DNA of 64,000 nt, taken from contig JARWKL010000003.1 in the NCBI GenBank assembly GCA_029961685.1, positions 17,788,467 through 17,852,466 on the forward strand, in the 5' to 3' direction. A program made the translations under genes and the position numbers. This DNA comes from Aristolochia californica. Lineage: Eukaryota; Streptophyta; Magnoliopsida; Piperales; Aristolochiaceae. Of the stretch, positions 41,205 to 51,691 are shown in pieces. How positions within the stretch are numbered: position 1 is the first letter of the stretch; each line of letters opens with the position of its first letter. Under the pieces are notes generated by a model. The model worked only from the letters and a program-made list of their open reading frames with translations. It did no database searches and was not told the origin of the DNA.

Positions 41205-41920
41205 CATGTCCCCCGACTATGGAAATTTGGTCTCCCCCTTCAATGGGCAACTACAAATTAAATTTTGATGGTAGCGCTTTTGGATTCCCTGGTCTGATGG
41301 GCTTTGGTGGAGTTATCCATGATGTTAATGGTTGTTTATATTTTACCGCCACTGAGCCAATAGGAATCTTTGATAATATGTTAAGCAGCTAGCCAATACT
41401 AACCAAAAGACCGGCCTGTCAGGAGCGGAAGACATATGTACTTAACCCAGGACCATAACATCACACCCACCGTAGTGAGGCCGACGCCCACGACGGCCTA
41501 CATTGGAGACGACCCACTCTAGGGATGGCCCTAAGGTGCGGGAACACACTCAGGTCGCCCCTTCTTCTTATAGAGATGGCCCATGGTGCGGGAACACACT
41601 CTGGTCGCCCCATCCGCTAGGTCGCCCCCTCCGCCCAGGGCTACACGCCGCTTGCAGCACATGGGAATCAAACCCGTGACGTAGCGCTAGCTCTGACACA
41701 AAATGTTAAGCACCAAGACAATACTACCAAAAAGACCGGCCTGTCAGGAGCGAAAGGCATAGGTAATTAACCCAAGACCATAACATAATACCATTGTTGA
41801 ACTCTCTAGTTTGTTTAATGGGCTGTAGATTTTCAAACACCATCTTGTGGGCCCCCTCTGTATTGAAGATGATTCTAAAATTGTCATTAACTGGTGTGCT
41901 AAGTCAACTCCTCCCCTTTG
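41205..41920 (+). pseudogene. LINE-type RNase H domain split by TRIM
   Basis: 41205-41378 reads IWSPPSMGNYKLNFDGSAFG then PGLMGFGGVIHDVNGCLYF, the plant LINE-associated RNase H start with its first Asp (NFDGSA). After TRIM copy 4 it continues at 41791 as VELSSLFNGL, stop, then IEDDSKIVINWCAKSTPP, the Glu and second Asp region. Broken by a stop and by TRIMs at both points. Confidence 0.78.
41379..41785 (-). mobile_element. TRIM copy 4, complete (407 bp)
   Basis: LTRs of exactly 82 bp at 41379-41460 and 41704-41785. Perfect target duplication TAATA (41374-41378 and 41786-41790). Primer site degenerate (reverse of CTCTGACACAA), T-arm-like motif at 41665-41673 with one change. The interior has a repeated GATGGCCC..GTGCGGGAACACACTC..GGTCGCCCC unit near 41525-41615. 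Confidence 0.93.
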
Positions 41921-42365
41921 TGTTATGGTCCTGGGTTAAGTACTTGGCTTTCTACTACCTAATAAGCCGGTCTTTTGGGTGGTATTGGCTAGGTGCTTAA
42001 CATTTGGTATCTGAGTCAGCACTTACGTTGCGAGTTCGAATCCCGACGTGAGCAAACTTAGCGGAGGGGGTGACCTAGAGGCAGGATTAAAGTTACTGGT
42101 AGGCAAAAGGTGGGTCGGGCCAGTGTGGATAGAATGAGTTGTCGCTAGAGTGGGCCGTCGCTAGGTGGGCCGCCAGAACTCGGGCTTGTGTATGGGCATG
42201 GGTTCGAGTCGGCTCACAACAAGGGAGCTTGGGCTTGGTCTCGTAAAGAGCTTGAGGACAAGCTTTCTCCCCAAGGCGTGTGATGTTATGGTCCTAGGTT
42301 AAGTACTTGGCTTTCCGCTAGCTAACAGGCCGATCTTTTGGATGGTATTGGCTAGGTGTTTAATA
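41921..42365 (+). mobile_element. TRIM copy 5, complete (445 bp), keeps ELEDKL/PPT end
   Basis: LTRs 41921-42002 and 42284-42365 (82 bp each; last one ends TAATA instead of TAACA). Flanks CTTTG and CTCTG are a 4-of-5 target duplication. Primer site TGGTATCTGAGTC at 42005, T-arm-like GTTCGAATC at 42034-42042. The interior end reads GAGCTTGAGGACAAGCTTTC then CCAAGGCGTGTGA, the same ELEDKL codons and PPT position as in the chromoviruses, tying the TRIM to them. Confidence 0.92.
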
Positions 42366-42985
42366 CTCTGGCGGTTTTGGGATTTTTTTTTATATATGTA
42401 ATTTAATTTCTCTTATGAGCAATATGTGGAAGCACATTCCTAGATCAACTAAACATTTAGCTAACACTCAAGAAAAATTTGGTGTTTCACTCCAACACCT
42501 TGTTGTGGAGGAAGACCTTTTTTAGCTAGGTATTGTACTTTTTCCTCTTATAATAGTTTATGCATCTTCATTCAAAAACAAAATTAGCTAGCCCAAGAGA
42601 AGAAAATCATATAGAAGTACCAAAATAGAATACTTACATAAAATAGTAACTTTCCCAAAATATAAATTCTTCTTCCATGATTTACATATCTTCAATTTTT
42701 TTAGATGACTTTATTCTTCCACTAGTAAGTCATGTACTACATCAGATGCCATGATTATTTATGATGTACATGGTGGTAGATTCCCCTTTGAAAGAATCAG
42801 GACCTTATTGTTATCTTTCATTGTTTCATTGTGATTGTTGAAGTTTTTGCTTTTCTATGGGTTATTATGATTATTCATTATTAAACTCTCTTTGTTTCCA
42901 CTATCAAGGTCATGAAGAAAAGTAGAACTTGGTTAACTATATTTGGTTCTCTCGTAACTAGATTTTGGGCAACTTGAGTGCAAAT

Positions 42986-43434
42986 TGTTGGAAGATGGGC
43001 TCCAGCCCACATGACCAAGGAAGGCCCACATATCTAAGAGTATTATAAGATGGGTCACACGACCAAGGAAGGCCCACAAGATGGGCCCAAACACTTAAGA
43101 AGTAGGAGCCACCATGATTACCACAAGTTGACATCCTTATCACATAAGTTGGAAGATCAAGTAGGACTCACAAAGGCATCTTTATCCTATTGTCACGTCC
43201 TATAAGAGTTCTAGTTTGAGTTATGTTTGTCTTTTAACTATATTGAGTTATTTAATTATGCTAGGACTTATCCTTAAGTGTTAGAGTTTGGGTGTAATTG
43301 GGACAAAGGTATTTTTTTTTTTTTGTAATTGGACTCTACTACCTTCCTCTATTATAAATGGAGGTTCATGTGCTCTAATTATAATAAGTTAAATAATTCA
43401 ATATTGTATTTTTCTCTTTTCCATAAATTTAACA
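42986..43434 (+). mobile_element. Solo LTR (TGTTGGAAGAT family, 449 bp)
   Basis: Edges TGTTGGAAGATGGGC and AAATTTAACA. Flanks CAAAT and AAAAT (one mismatch). The duplicated partner at about 33726 is unoccupied. A TATA-like TATTATAAATGG lies near 43357. Confidence 0.88.
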
Positions 43435-43643
43435 AAAATATTTTTCAAATTTAGTGTTGGAAGAAGCATACTTACGACTGTCCGCACTTCAAAGAAAAGG
43501 GTATTTGTTCACTAGGCTAATATAATCAGTATATTTTTCCACAAAGAAAAGAAAAGAAGCAAGTGTGGAAAACGGAAATGCATAGAAGAGCAGAGAAATG
43601 GCAGAGGTAGTTACTTGGTTGTCTCAAGTTGATTGATGGTGTG

Positions 43644-44230
43644 TGTTACAATGTTGGACCCACCATGGTTGCACAAGCTGGTGGGACACACCATAAGAAC
43701 GTGAGAATCCAAGAGGAGTCATCACACAAGCTGGCATGAGTTGGAAGATTTCAAGATCAAGTGGGACCCACAAAGATACCATGAGCTGGTATCCTTATCA
43801 CATGAGCTGGAAGATCAAGTGGGACCCAAAAAGATTAACCATGAGCTGGCATCTTCAGCCTATGGTCACGTCCTTATACAAGAGTTAGAGTTTGAGTTAT
43901 GTTAGACTTCTAATTATGTTGATTTATCTTATCATGATAGGCTTATCATTAAGAGTTAGAGTTGGAATGTAATGAGGAGAATGAAGTTTAATTACACATG
44001 GAATCTACCACTTTCCTCTACAATAAATAGAGGATTTTTTAGTCAGATTTATATCATCAAAGGAAGTAGTTCTCCATTCTCTCTCATGTAGAGTTCTCTT
44101 TTTTGCTTAAAGTCTTTCCTCCCTTTTTCTTCTTCTCTTCTCTCTACCCGAGAGCTTTCCTTTTCCTTTTTTCTTTTTCTCCCCCTCTCACCTTGATTGG
44201 GATATCAATAAAGGGATCCTAAATTCAACA
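43644..44230 (+). repeat. 5' LTR of split Ty1/copia element (587 bp)
   Basis: Begins TGTTACAATGTTGGACCC. Related to 25959-26597 over its length. The leader 44231-44744 holds no recognised feature besides the primer site at its start. Confidence 0.88.
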
Positions 44231-44744
44231 TGGTATCAGAGCATCAAATTTAGGATCCCCACGTCAAAAGGAATGCTCTAAGAAGGCATGATCAAAGCCA
44301 CTCAAAGAAGGCTCATTGTGAAGCAAGATTGAATCTATTGAGTTATGTTTATTTATTATTCTTATTATTAATTCATGCTACTGGTTTCTGAGTTTAGAAG
44401 ATGATTTAGAGATGATTTTATGGCTATCTTCATCTTATGAGTTTGTGAAGATATATGCATCTCGAATTAGAAGAAGTTACCAAGGCATTTTATCGATTTG
44501 GAAATTTTTTGACCGAGAGCAGTTCATGATGAGATAAGAAGTTAGAATTCTATGGGAACAACATTCCATGACAAAGAAGAATGATATTTAGCCAATTATG
44601 AGTGGTTATTTATTCATTGAAATTCAGAAATATGATTACTTAGCTTCTATGATAAGCCTCTCCATTAATCGAGTTGATTGAAGAATTCTACATGGTTTTT
44701 TTATTATTATTTGTTGGAGTATTGTTTAAATTGATTTGCCTATT

Positions 44745-44974
44745 ATGGCTGAAGAAAATAAGAGTAACAAAAGTGATATACTCAGAATTACTACTCTACC
44801 CTTGCGAGGGGTATCAAATTTCATGAAATGGTCCACATCGGTTTGAAGGTTTCGTATAACAAAGGACCTACTTGGTCACCTCACCAACCGTGGACCACCT
44901 GTTGATGAAGAGAATATTTTCTATAACAAGTGGCTACAAATTGATACTATGGTGATTAGTTGGCTAATCAAAAT
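44745..44974 (+). pseudogene. gag start of split Ty1/copia element
   Basis: ATG at 44745: MAEENKSNKSDILRITTLPL, RGVSNFMKWSTSV, stop, then ITKDLLGHLTNRGPPVDEEN and TMVISWLIK, where the nested element interrupts. One in-frame stop (TGA near 44854) is where the sister gag has Arg. Confidence 0.85.
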
Positions 44975-45417
44975 TGTTGGAAGATAAACTCAAAGCCCAC
45001 ACGACCAAGGAAGACCCACATATATAAGATTATTATAAGATGGGCCACACGACCAAGGAAGGCCCACAAGATGGGCCCAAGCCCATAATAAGCAGGACCC
45101 ACAATGATTACCATGAGTTGGCATCCTTATCACATCAGTTGGAAGATCAAGAAGGACTCACAAAAGTATCTTTATCTTAGGGTCACGACCAAGAAGAGTT
45201 TTAGTTTGAGTTATGTTTGTCTTTTATCTATATTGAGTTATTTAATTGTGTTAGGACTTATCTTTAAGTGTTAGAGTTTGGGTGTAATTGGGACAAGGGT
45301 AGTTTTATTGTAATTGGACTCTACTACCTTCCTCTATTATAAATAGAGGTTCATGTACTCTCATTACAACAAGTTATTGATGTCAATGAAGTATTTCACT
45401 TTTCCATATATTCAATA
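44975..45417 (+). repeat. 5' LTR of coding-free element (443 bp)
   Basis: TGTTGGAAGATAAACTC to TTCAATA (final C changed). Close to 53197-53638. Confidence 0.9.
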
Positions 45418-46467
45418 TGGTATCAAAGCAGGTTCTGTGAGTTGACTTGGTCCCTTTTTCTCTAAACCCTAAACCCTAAGTGTAGGTTAGTAGTTTTTTT
45501 TTTTTCAGTCCCTACACCCGTAGTTTTCTTTGAATTTTTTACCTCTATACGTAGTTTTTTATATTTCAAATTATACTTTGATGGAAAGATATTTGAATCT
45601 ACTTTCCAAAATAAACTATAGAGAGATATTGATATTTGAATGAGCGAAGGTCAGATTGCGAAAAGGTTCGACCAGCTGCAGAAATATTCCGATTCCGAGG
45701 TATTTTTTTGCTATCAAGAACTAGGCTTTGTATGGAGAAATATATATAAAAAGAATGATCTGTAATTCTATTCTTTTACATATTTAACCAATTTTTTATC
45801 TGAGGTATCTACAAAGAGAAATAGATATTTGAAGCAACAAAGGTCAGATTGAAAAAGAGGTTCGAACGACAGCAGAAAGCTTTAAATTACGAGGTATTTT
45901 ATGCTATTAAGAAAGAGACTTTATATGGAGAAATATATATCAAAATAAATATATATAAGTCTATTTTCTTACCTATTCAACCAATCCTCATTATGATCTT
46001 GTTATAAGGAGATATTGATCTTTGAAGAGTCAATAGTCATTTTGGAAAAACAGGAGAAACAGTATTTAGTTCGGCCAGAAGACAGAAACCAAAATATATC
46101 AGATTATTTATCTTATGAAAATTATATTTTATGAAGTTATGTTATACTTGGATGAAATTTATTTAAGTCTACTTTCAGAAGTAAAAAGTTTCATGTCAAT
46201 CTGATCTATATTGAAAGACATATTCTAATTGGAAGAATCAAAGGTCATGCTGGTATTCTGTCACATTGAAAATCCGAATTTAAGCCGATTGTTTTGCGTC
46301 ACTGTTTGAGTTGATATATCAGAAAAATATCTCACTTCTCCCTGGTTTGAGGACTTATTTATACATCTCTGTTATTTGGGCTTATAGCTACATCTATGAT
46401 ATTTGGTTCAAGCTGGGATCACTTCCATTACCTCCAGGCTTGAAGGGAAGAAGTAGAGAAGTACAAG
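45418..46467 (+). other. Untranslated leader of coding-free element with three diverged 194-bp tandem repeats
   Basis: After the primer site (45418-45433) there are three imperfect units starting at about 45621, 45815 and 46008. Each begins GAGA(T/A)AT..GAT.TTTGAA, followed by AAGGTCA or a variant, GGTTCGA, CAGAAA and ATGGAGAAATATATAT in the first two. The third is the most diverged. Nothing coding is seen. Confidence 0.8.
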
Positions 46468-46960
46468 TGTTATGGTCCCTATCCATGGATCTAGTAACTT
46501 GGCGAGTTGAATAAGGATCCAACACTATTTGAGGTTTTCTTAACACGTTTTTGTGAAAAGAACTCTCTTCTACTTCTCCTTTTTTTTAGGATTGAAAAGG
46601 AGTTTCATTTTCTCAATTATAGATGCAACCGGCAAGTTAAAGGAATGTTTAACCACTCAGATATGAAACCCCTATTTTATAACTGACGCCAACAGGATTA
46701 AATCCCTAAAACCATGCATCTACTATCTTATATGTAAAAGAGACCAGAGAAGACCTTTCCAAACACGGAAAAGGTAATCAGAAATACCTCTTGAACATCT
46801 CCTCCAATCAGCAACTCAAAAGCCTCCTCCTTTGATGATAAGGCTCACGCAAACCTCCCCCTCTTGCTGCTGGTTCGTGGCAGAGGTAGATTGCCCTTGC
46901 AGCTTGGAAGAGAAGGGTGATTCCTCTTCTTGTTCCTCCCACAATCTCCTCAAGGACTTT

Positions 46961-47373
46961 TGTTAGGATCCTCACGAGCCTTGGATCGTGTCACCCTCCT
47001 CTCTTCTCTTCCTTCCATTATCTTGCTTGATGTTGAGATGAAATGAGGGATTGATGGATATTGAATTTCAGAAAGGAGAATTGGGGAAAAAACGAAAGAG
47101 AGCTTAAAGGAGCTCTTGACCTGTTTATCTAATTTACTCTAGCTAAAGTAGACTCAATTCATAATTCTCATTACCCTAGCCATCCCCTTAAATAGGGTTG
47201 AGGATGTCCAAAACACTAAAGACCCCTTGGGTCAATGGTTCAAACCAATAAATGCTAAACCAACCCAAATCAAAGACAAAACCAAACCAGGAAACAATTC
47301 CATGGAAATTGAAAAACACATTCATTAATTCCTACGCCTGTTGGTAACTCGTGATGCTATAGAGTCCATAACA
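46961..47373 (-). repeat. 3' LTR of nested chromovirus (413 bp)
   Basis: TGTTAGGATCC to CCATAACA. PPT next to it on the minus strand: CCAGGAGGGGGGTGA (47374-47390). Confidence 0.9.
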
Positions 47374-47399
47374 TCACCCCCCTCCTGGAGAAAGAGCTT

Positions 47400-48900
47400 G
47401 TCCTCAAGCTCGAAGGAAGGATATAAGAGTCGAAATGCTGATAACGGCTCCCATGTGGTGTCACTGGGGTCGGCATCTGCCTACTGGACAAGAATTTCCC
47501 AATCACCTTGAATGTGGCGTGTTTTTACTAGCTGAATTGGAATAGCCCTCATGTAGTGGCGGTAGTGGAGTGTGCAGTAGGGGCGAGTCACCCTGGAAGG
47601 GCTTCAATTGGGAGACATGAAATACATTATGGATCTTTGATTCCGGTGGTAGTTGCAAGCGGTATGCCACGGGCCCAATTTTGTCCAATACCTGAAATGG
47701 ACCATAATATTTTGGAGACAGCTTATGACGTTTGGATGCAGTCAGGGCCAGCTGGCGGTAGTTTTGAAGCTTTAATCACACATAGTCTCCAGGGAAATAA
47801 GATGCCTCCCGGTGCTTCTTATCATAATAGCATTTCATAGAGTGTTGGGCTTCCTGTAGATGAGTACGTACCTCCGTGAGCATAGAGTCTCTTTCAGCTA
47901 ACTCTTGGTCCAAAGTGACGACTTTGGATGCCCCAGGTTCATATGGTAACAGACGAGGTGGATCTCTGCCATAAACTACCCTGAAAGGTGTAGTTACCAG
48001 TGTTGTGTGGTAAGATGTGTTATAGCAAAATTCTACCCATGAAAGCCATTTCACCCACCGTCTAGGTGCATCCCCCACAAAACAATGAAGATACATTTCA
48101 ATCGTGCGATTGACGACCTCTGTTTGTCCATCCGTTTGTGGATGATATGCAGACAAAAATGCCAATTGGGTGCCCTGTAATTTGAATAATTCCTTCCAAA
48201 AGATACTGGTAAAAATGGCATCCCTGTCACTGATAATGGATGAGGGAATTCCATGTAATTGGACAATGTTGTCCATAAATAATTGAGCGACTTGAGTAGC
48301 AGTATATGGATGCGCCAAAGCAATGAAGTGACCATATTTTGAAAACCGATCAACGACGACGAATATCATAGATTTACCTGATGAAATGGGAAGTCCAGTA
48401 ATGAAGTCCATGGAAATGTCGGACTAGATTTGAGACGGTAATTGCAGAGGTTGCAGTAGGCCAACCGGACTTAAAGATTCGACCTTGTTTCGTTTACAAA
48501 TCTAACAAGCAGCTACATAATCAGTAATTGTGCTCTTCATGCTCTTCCAATAAAAGTCCCGACTGATTCGGAAATATGTTTTCTGTCGACCCTCATGTGT
48601 GCTATCATGGATAGAGGACATGATGGTGTGAAGAAGTGGGGATGTCTTATGCAAAAAGATTCTGTTTTTGTAGAGTATGAGACGATCCTAAATCATCCAA
48701 TGAGGAGTTGTTGTCCCCTGTTGAATATCCTGATATAATGACATGAGATCCGGATATTGATGTACTTTCTCATGAATAGAATCTAATACCAGTGAACGTG
48801 GGTGACTGATAGCATAAATTTGTGTGGCTCAATTATCCCGACGTGGTAAAGCATCAGCCCACAAATTCGAACTACCTGGCTTATAGCGAACCGTAAAATC
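47400..48900 (-). pseudogene. Integrase with chromodomain tail of nested chromovirus
   Basis: 47776-48411 is open for 211 codons: SMDFITGLPISSGKS, FSKYGHFIALAHPYTATQVA, SDRDAIFTSIFWKELF, HPQTDGQTEVVNRTIEM, NTSYHTTLVTTPFRVVYGRD. D, D and E are present. Upstream, the zinc finger reads HDSTHEGRQ and AAC-stop-ICKRNK. Downstream 47503-47688 reads [35 protein letters not shown]. The chromodomain end is frame-shifted. Stops include TAA/TAG at Trp and Gln positions. Confidence 0.87.
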
Positions 48901-49368
48901 GAAGCCCATGAGTTTAGTTAACCAATGCTGCTGTGGGGATGTGGTGAGGCACTGTTCAAGAAAATACTTGAGGTTGCAATGATCTATACGAATGATAAAC
49001 GGTCGTCCCCAGAGATAAGTTCACCAATGTTGGACAGCCTTGGCTAACCCAATCAATTCCCTCTCATATGCAGCTAACTTATGGTGGTGTTGTCCCAACT
49101 GACGGCTGAAATAAGCAATGGGGTGGCCCAATTGTTGTAACACTGCCCCTATACCTCCCCCGGATGCATCACATTCCACCACAAAGTCTCCCTCAAAATC
49201 TGGTAATTGTAGGACTGGCGCTGAGGCTAAGGCCTCCTTTAACAGGTGAAAGGCTTGTTCCGCTAAAGAAGACCAGTGGAAGGCATTTTTTTTGAGAAGG
49301 TTGTTGAGTGGTGCTGCTATCTGGCCATAAGATTGGATAAATTTTCTGTGATATCCCGCTAGGCCCAA
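48901..49368 (-). pseudogene. RNase H of nested chromovirus
   Basis: 49021-49368 reads GLAGYHRKFIQSYGQIAAPL, NNLLKKNAFHWSSLAEQAF, FVVECDASGGGIGAVLQQLG, HPIAYFSRQLG and KLAAYERELIGLAKAVQHW, then a stop. Continues to about 48900 with RIDHCNLKYFLEQ and TVRYKPGS. Confidence 0.87.
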
Positions 49369-49369
49369 A

Positions 49370-50100
49370 AATCCTTAATGATGTGATGGAGGTGGGAATC
49401 GGCCAATCTGTTACTGCTTGTATCTTGCTCTGGTCAACTTTCACACCCACAGCTGATATGACGTGGCCCAAATATGCCACCTCAGATGTACCCATAGAAC
49501 ATTTTGATTTATTCAAAACCAAATGATGAGAGCGTAGAATGGTAAATACCTAATGGATGTGTTGGAGATGTTCTTCCCAAGTTTTGCTGTAGACCAGAAT
49601 GTCATAAAAAAAGACTAACACATAGTTGCACAGAAGTGATGAAAAGACCTCATTCATGAGGGCTTGAAAGGTGGAGGGTGCATTGGAGATACCGAAGGGC
49701 ATGACGAGGAACTCGAAATGACCGTGATGTGTGCGGAACGCAGTCTTCTCCACATCCGCTGGGTGAACTCATATTGGATGATAGCCCGATTTCAAATCTA
49801 ATTTGGTAAAAAATGTAGCACCATGTAACTCATCCAGCAACTCGTCCACGACTGGAATGGGGAACTTGTCCTTAATTGTTTGCAAGTTGAGTTGCCTATA
49901 GTCGACACAAAATCTCCATGCACACCCTGAGCGAGCATATGCATGCACTGTCGTTCAATTTCATCTTTCTGTATATGTGGGTAACGATAAGGCCGCACCA
50001 CTATTGGATCAGTTCCCAACTTTAAACGAATGCGGTGATCACAGTGACGCACTGGTGGTAGACCCGTAGGATCATTAAATAAATCTGCAAATGCTATAAG
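49370..50100 (-). pseudogene. Reverse transcriptase of nested chromovirus with 22-codon deletion
   Basis: 50052 downward: [40 protein letters not shown]. The sequence then jumps near 49921 to [11 protein letters not shown], dropping the SRSPFSSPVLLVRKHDK part of RT. Then [40 protein letters not shown] and the box VFFYDILVYS: the first catalytic Asp is Tyr (codon 49604-49606). 49193-49522 continues KCSMGTSEVAYLGHVIS, then a frameshift near 49370. Confidence 0.88.
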
Positions 50101-50136
50101 TAAAGGAGCTAACTGATCATCACCAGTGTGGTGAAG

Positions 50137-51660
50137 CTATAAAGTGTGAAGTGCGTTAGGTACCTGTGCCACAATACCTTGTAATGTAATCTGACCCTGT
50201 GGTGCTGTAAATGTCAAAGTCCGAGCTTGAAAGTCCCATAACATAGGTCCTAATAATTGGAGCCATTTGACCCCGAGCACCAAATCAAATCCAGCCAAGG
50301 GAATGACTAGTAAATCTGCCTGAAATGAATGCCCCTCAATGGTGAAAGGGGTGTTAGCACATAACCCCACACTTGCAATTTTAGCCCCATTGGTCACTGA
50401 AATTGAGAGTCCCCTTTGTTGTTGAATTGCCAATCCCAATTGTTGCGCGGCTGGTTCACTGATAAAATTATGTGTGCTGCCCGAATCAACTAAAGCAAGT
50501 AGCATGAGATGATGTAACCTGGCATTTACCTGCATGGTATTAGAACTACACAGGCCATGCATGGCATGGAGGGAGAGCTCTGGTTCTTGCTGTACCTCTT
50601 CAACAAATTCATTTTCAGGAAGCTCTTCTGAATCTTCTTCCAACAGTTCAATACTGAATAAGCGTTTACAGGTATGTCCTGGCAGGAATTGTTCGTCACA
50701 ATTAAAACATAGGCCCTTTGCTTTTCTAGTGTCCATTTCCTGTTTAGTTAAAAATTTACAAGGCATAGTGTGGGGAGGCACACTGGTAGCCTGATCTGCG
50801 CGGTTAGGGACATAGGACCCAAAACGTGGACCAAATGCAGTACCCTGTATTCTATTGTTCCAAAATTGTTTTCGGTGTAAAGACTCTTTTAGAACTCTCT
50901 GTTTGTGTTCCACAGCTCTAACATAATTCATTGCTGAGTCCAAATCTGTCAGACCAAGTAATTCCACTTCCAATCTAACCGCCTCTGTGAATCCAACATT
51001 AAAAATCTGAACATGTAGGTGCGGAGGAACAAATTCACTGGCTCGGGCCAACCTTTCTTGGAATGTTTTTTGGTAAACTTCTAAGGTGCCTGTCTTGTTA
51101 TAGTTGATCAATTCCCCCACTAGGTTGCTGCTACCTGGAGGTCCAAACCTCAACTGGCAAGCATGTTTAAAGTGCAACCAATCCTGAATGGAATGGACAT
51201 TTCGGTAGTGATGGAACCACATGAGCACTTCATCGAGCAGGTGGTAGGCGGCCAAAGTAACCTTGACCATTTCCACCATTTCTTGATGATAGAAGAATTG
51301 TTCACATTTCGTGAACCACAGTAAAGGATCTTTAGAGCCATCATATGTAGGAAAGTTAAGTTTAAAGTACCTTGAAACCGTGGATGGTCCTTGTGCATGA
51401 GTAGCCATGGAAACCATTGGTTGGCGCAGGGGTGGATTTGGTGGTGGCGTGAATTGTTGGTGAGGTACTGGTTGTGGTTGAAAATTGGTGGCTAGTGGTG
51501 GCGCTGGAGCTTGAAGTGCAGCAAGTTGGCAGATGATGGTTTGGAGAGATGATTCCAGTGTATGTAATGTATTATTGATGTGAGAAATTTCAGTACCTTG
51601 AAGAGTGGATCGTTGTTGAGGTTCTGAAAGTACTTGACGTATGTCCTCTGGAGAAGAGGA
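50137..51660 (-). CDS. Gag-protease of nested chromovirus, long open frame
   Basis: An open frame of 426 codons ends at 50137; its N-terminal part continues upstream toward 51660 (DRSTLGDSSSPEDIRQVL) in the same gag style. Domains: capsid part LNFPTYDGSKDPLLWFTKCE, LAAYHLLDEVLMWFHHYRN, EVYQKTFQERLARASEF; zinc knuckle GLCFNCDEQFLPGHTCKR (about 50675-50730); acidic linker; protease LLALVDSGSTHNFISEPAAQ with intact DSG (about 50460-50500); LVLGVKWLQLLGPMLWDF. The best-preserved gag in the window. Confidence 0.9.
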   Translation of the reverse strand, partial: SSSPEDIRQVLSEPQQRSTLQGTEISHINNTLHTLESSLQTIICQLAALQAPAPPLATNFQPQPVPHQQFTPPPNPPLRQPMVSMATHAQGPSTVSRYFKLNFPTYDGSKDPLLWFTKCEQFFYHQEMVEMVKVTLAAYHLLDEVLMWFHHYRNVHSIQDWLHFKHACQLRFGPPGSSNLVGELINYNKTGTLEVYQKTFQERLARASEFVPPHLHVQIFNVGFTEAVRLEVELLGLTDLDSAMNYVRAVEHKQRVLKESLHRKQFWNNRIQGTAFGPRFGSYVPNRADQATSVPPHTMPCKFLTKQEMDTRKAKGLCFNCDEQFLPGHTCKRLFSIELLEEDSEELPENEFVEEVQQEPELSLHAMHGLCSSNTMQVNARLHHLMLLALVDSGSTHNFISEPAAQQLGLAIQQQRGLSISVTNGAKIASVGLCANTPFTIEGHSFQADLLVIPLAGFDLVLGVKWLQLLGPMLWDFQARTLTFTAPQGQITLQGIVAQVPNALHTL

Positions 51661-51691
51661 ATCACCGAGGGTGGACCTGTCTATATCACAT

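Larger units (their letters stand above)
41180..42586 (+). mobile_element. 5'-truncated LINE with RNase H domain, interrupted by two TRIMs
   Basis: Flanked by GCTAGTCCAAGAG (41167-41179) and GCTAGCCCAAGAG (42587-42599), a 13-bp duplication with one mismatch. The duplicated partner segment has the single unoccupied site. After removing the two TRIMs the LINE is about 545 bp. It ends in a short A-rich tail (TTCAAAAACAAAATTA). Confidence 0.85.
40943..43643. repeat. Duplicated segment B (partner 33085-33960) with nested insertions
   Basis: Matches the partner at 40943-41179, then 42587-42985, then 43435-43643. Between these lie a LINE (41180-42586) and a solo LTR (42986-43434). It ends at a Ty1/copia LTR at 43644, whose insertion point corresponds to about 33946 in the partner. 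Confidence 0.85.

Noticed and set aside
41525..41615. CRISPR-like repeat (repeated GGCCC..GGTCGCCCC units)
   Set aside because: Only two imperfect units inside a TRIM of a plant genome; no array or cas genes.
45464..45481. Telomere repeat (CTAAACCCTAAACCCTAAG)
   Set aside because: Only two units, inside the leader of an LTR element; too short for a telomeric tract.
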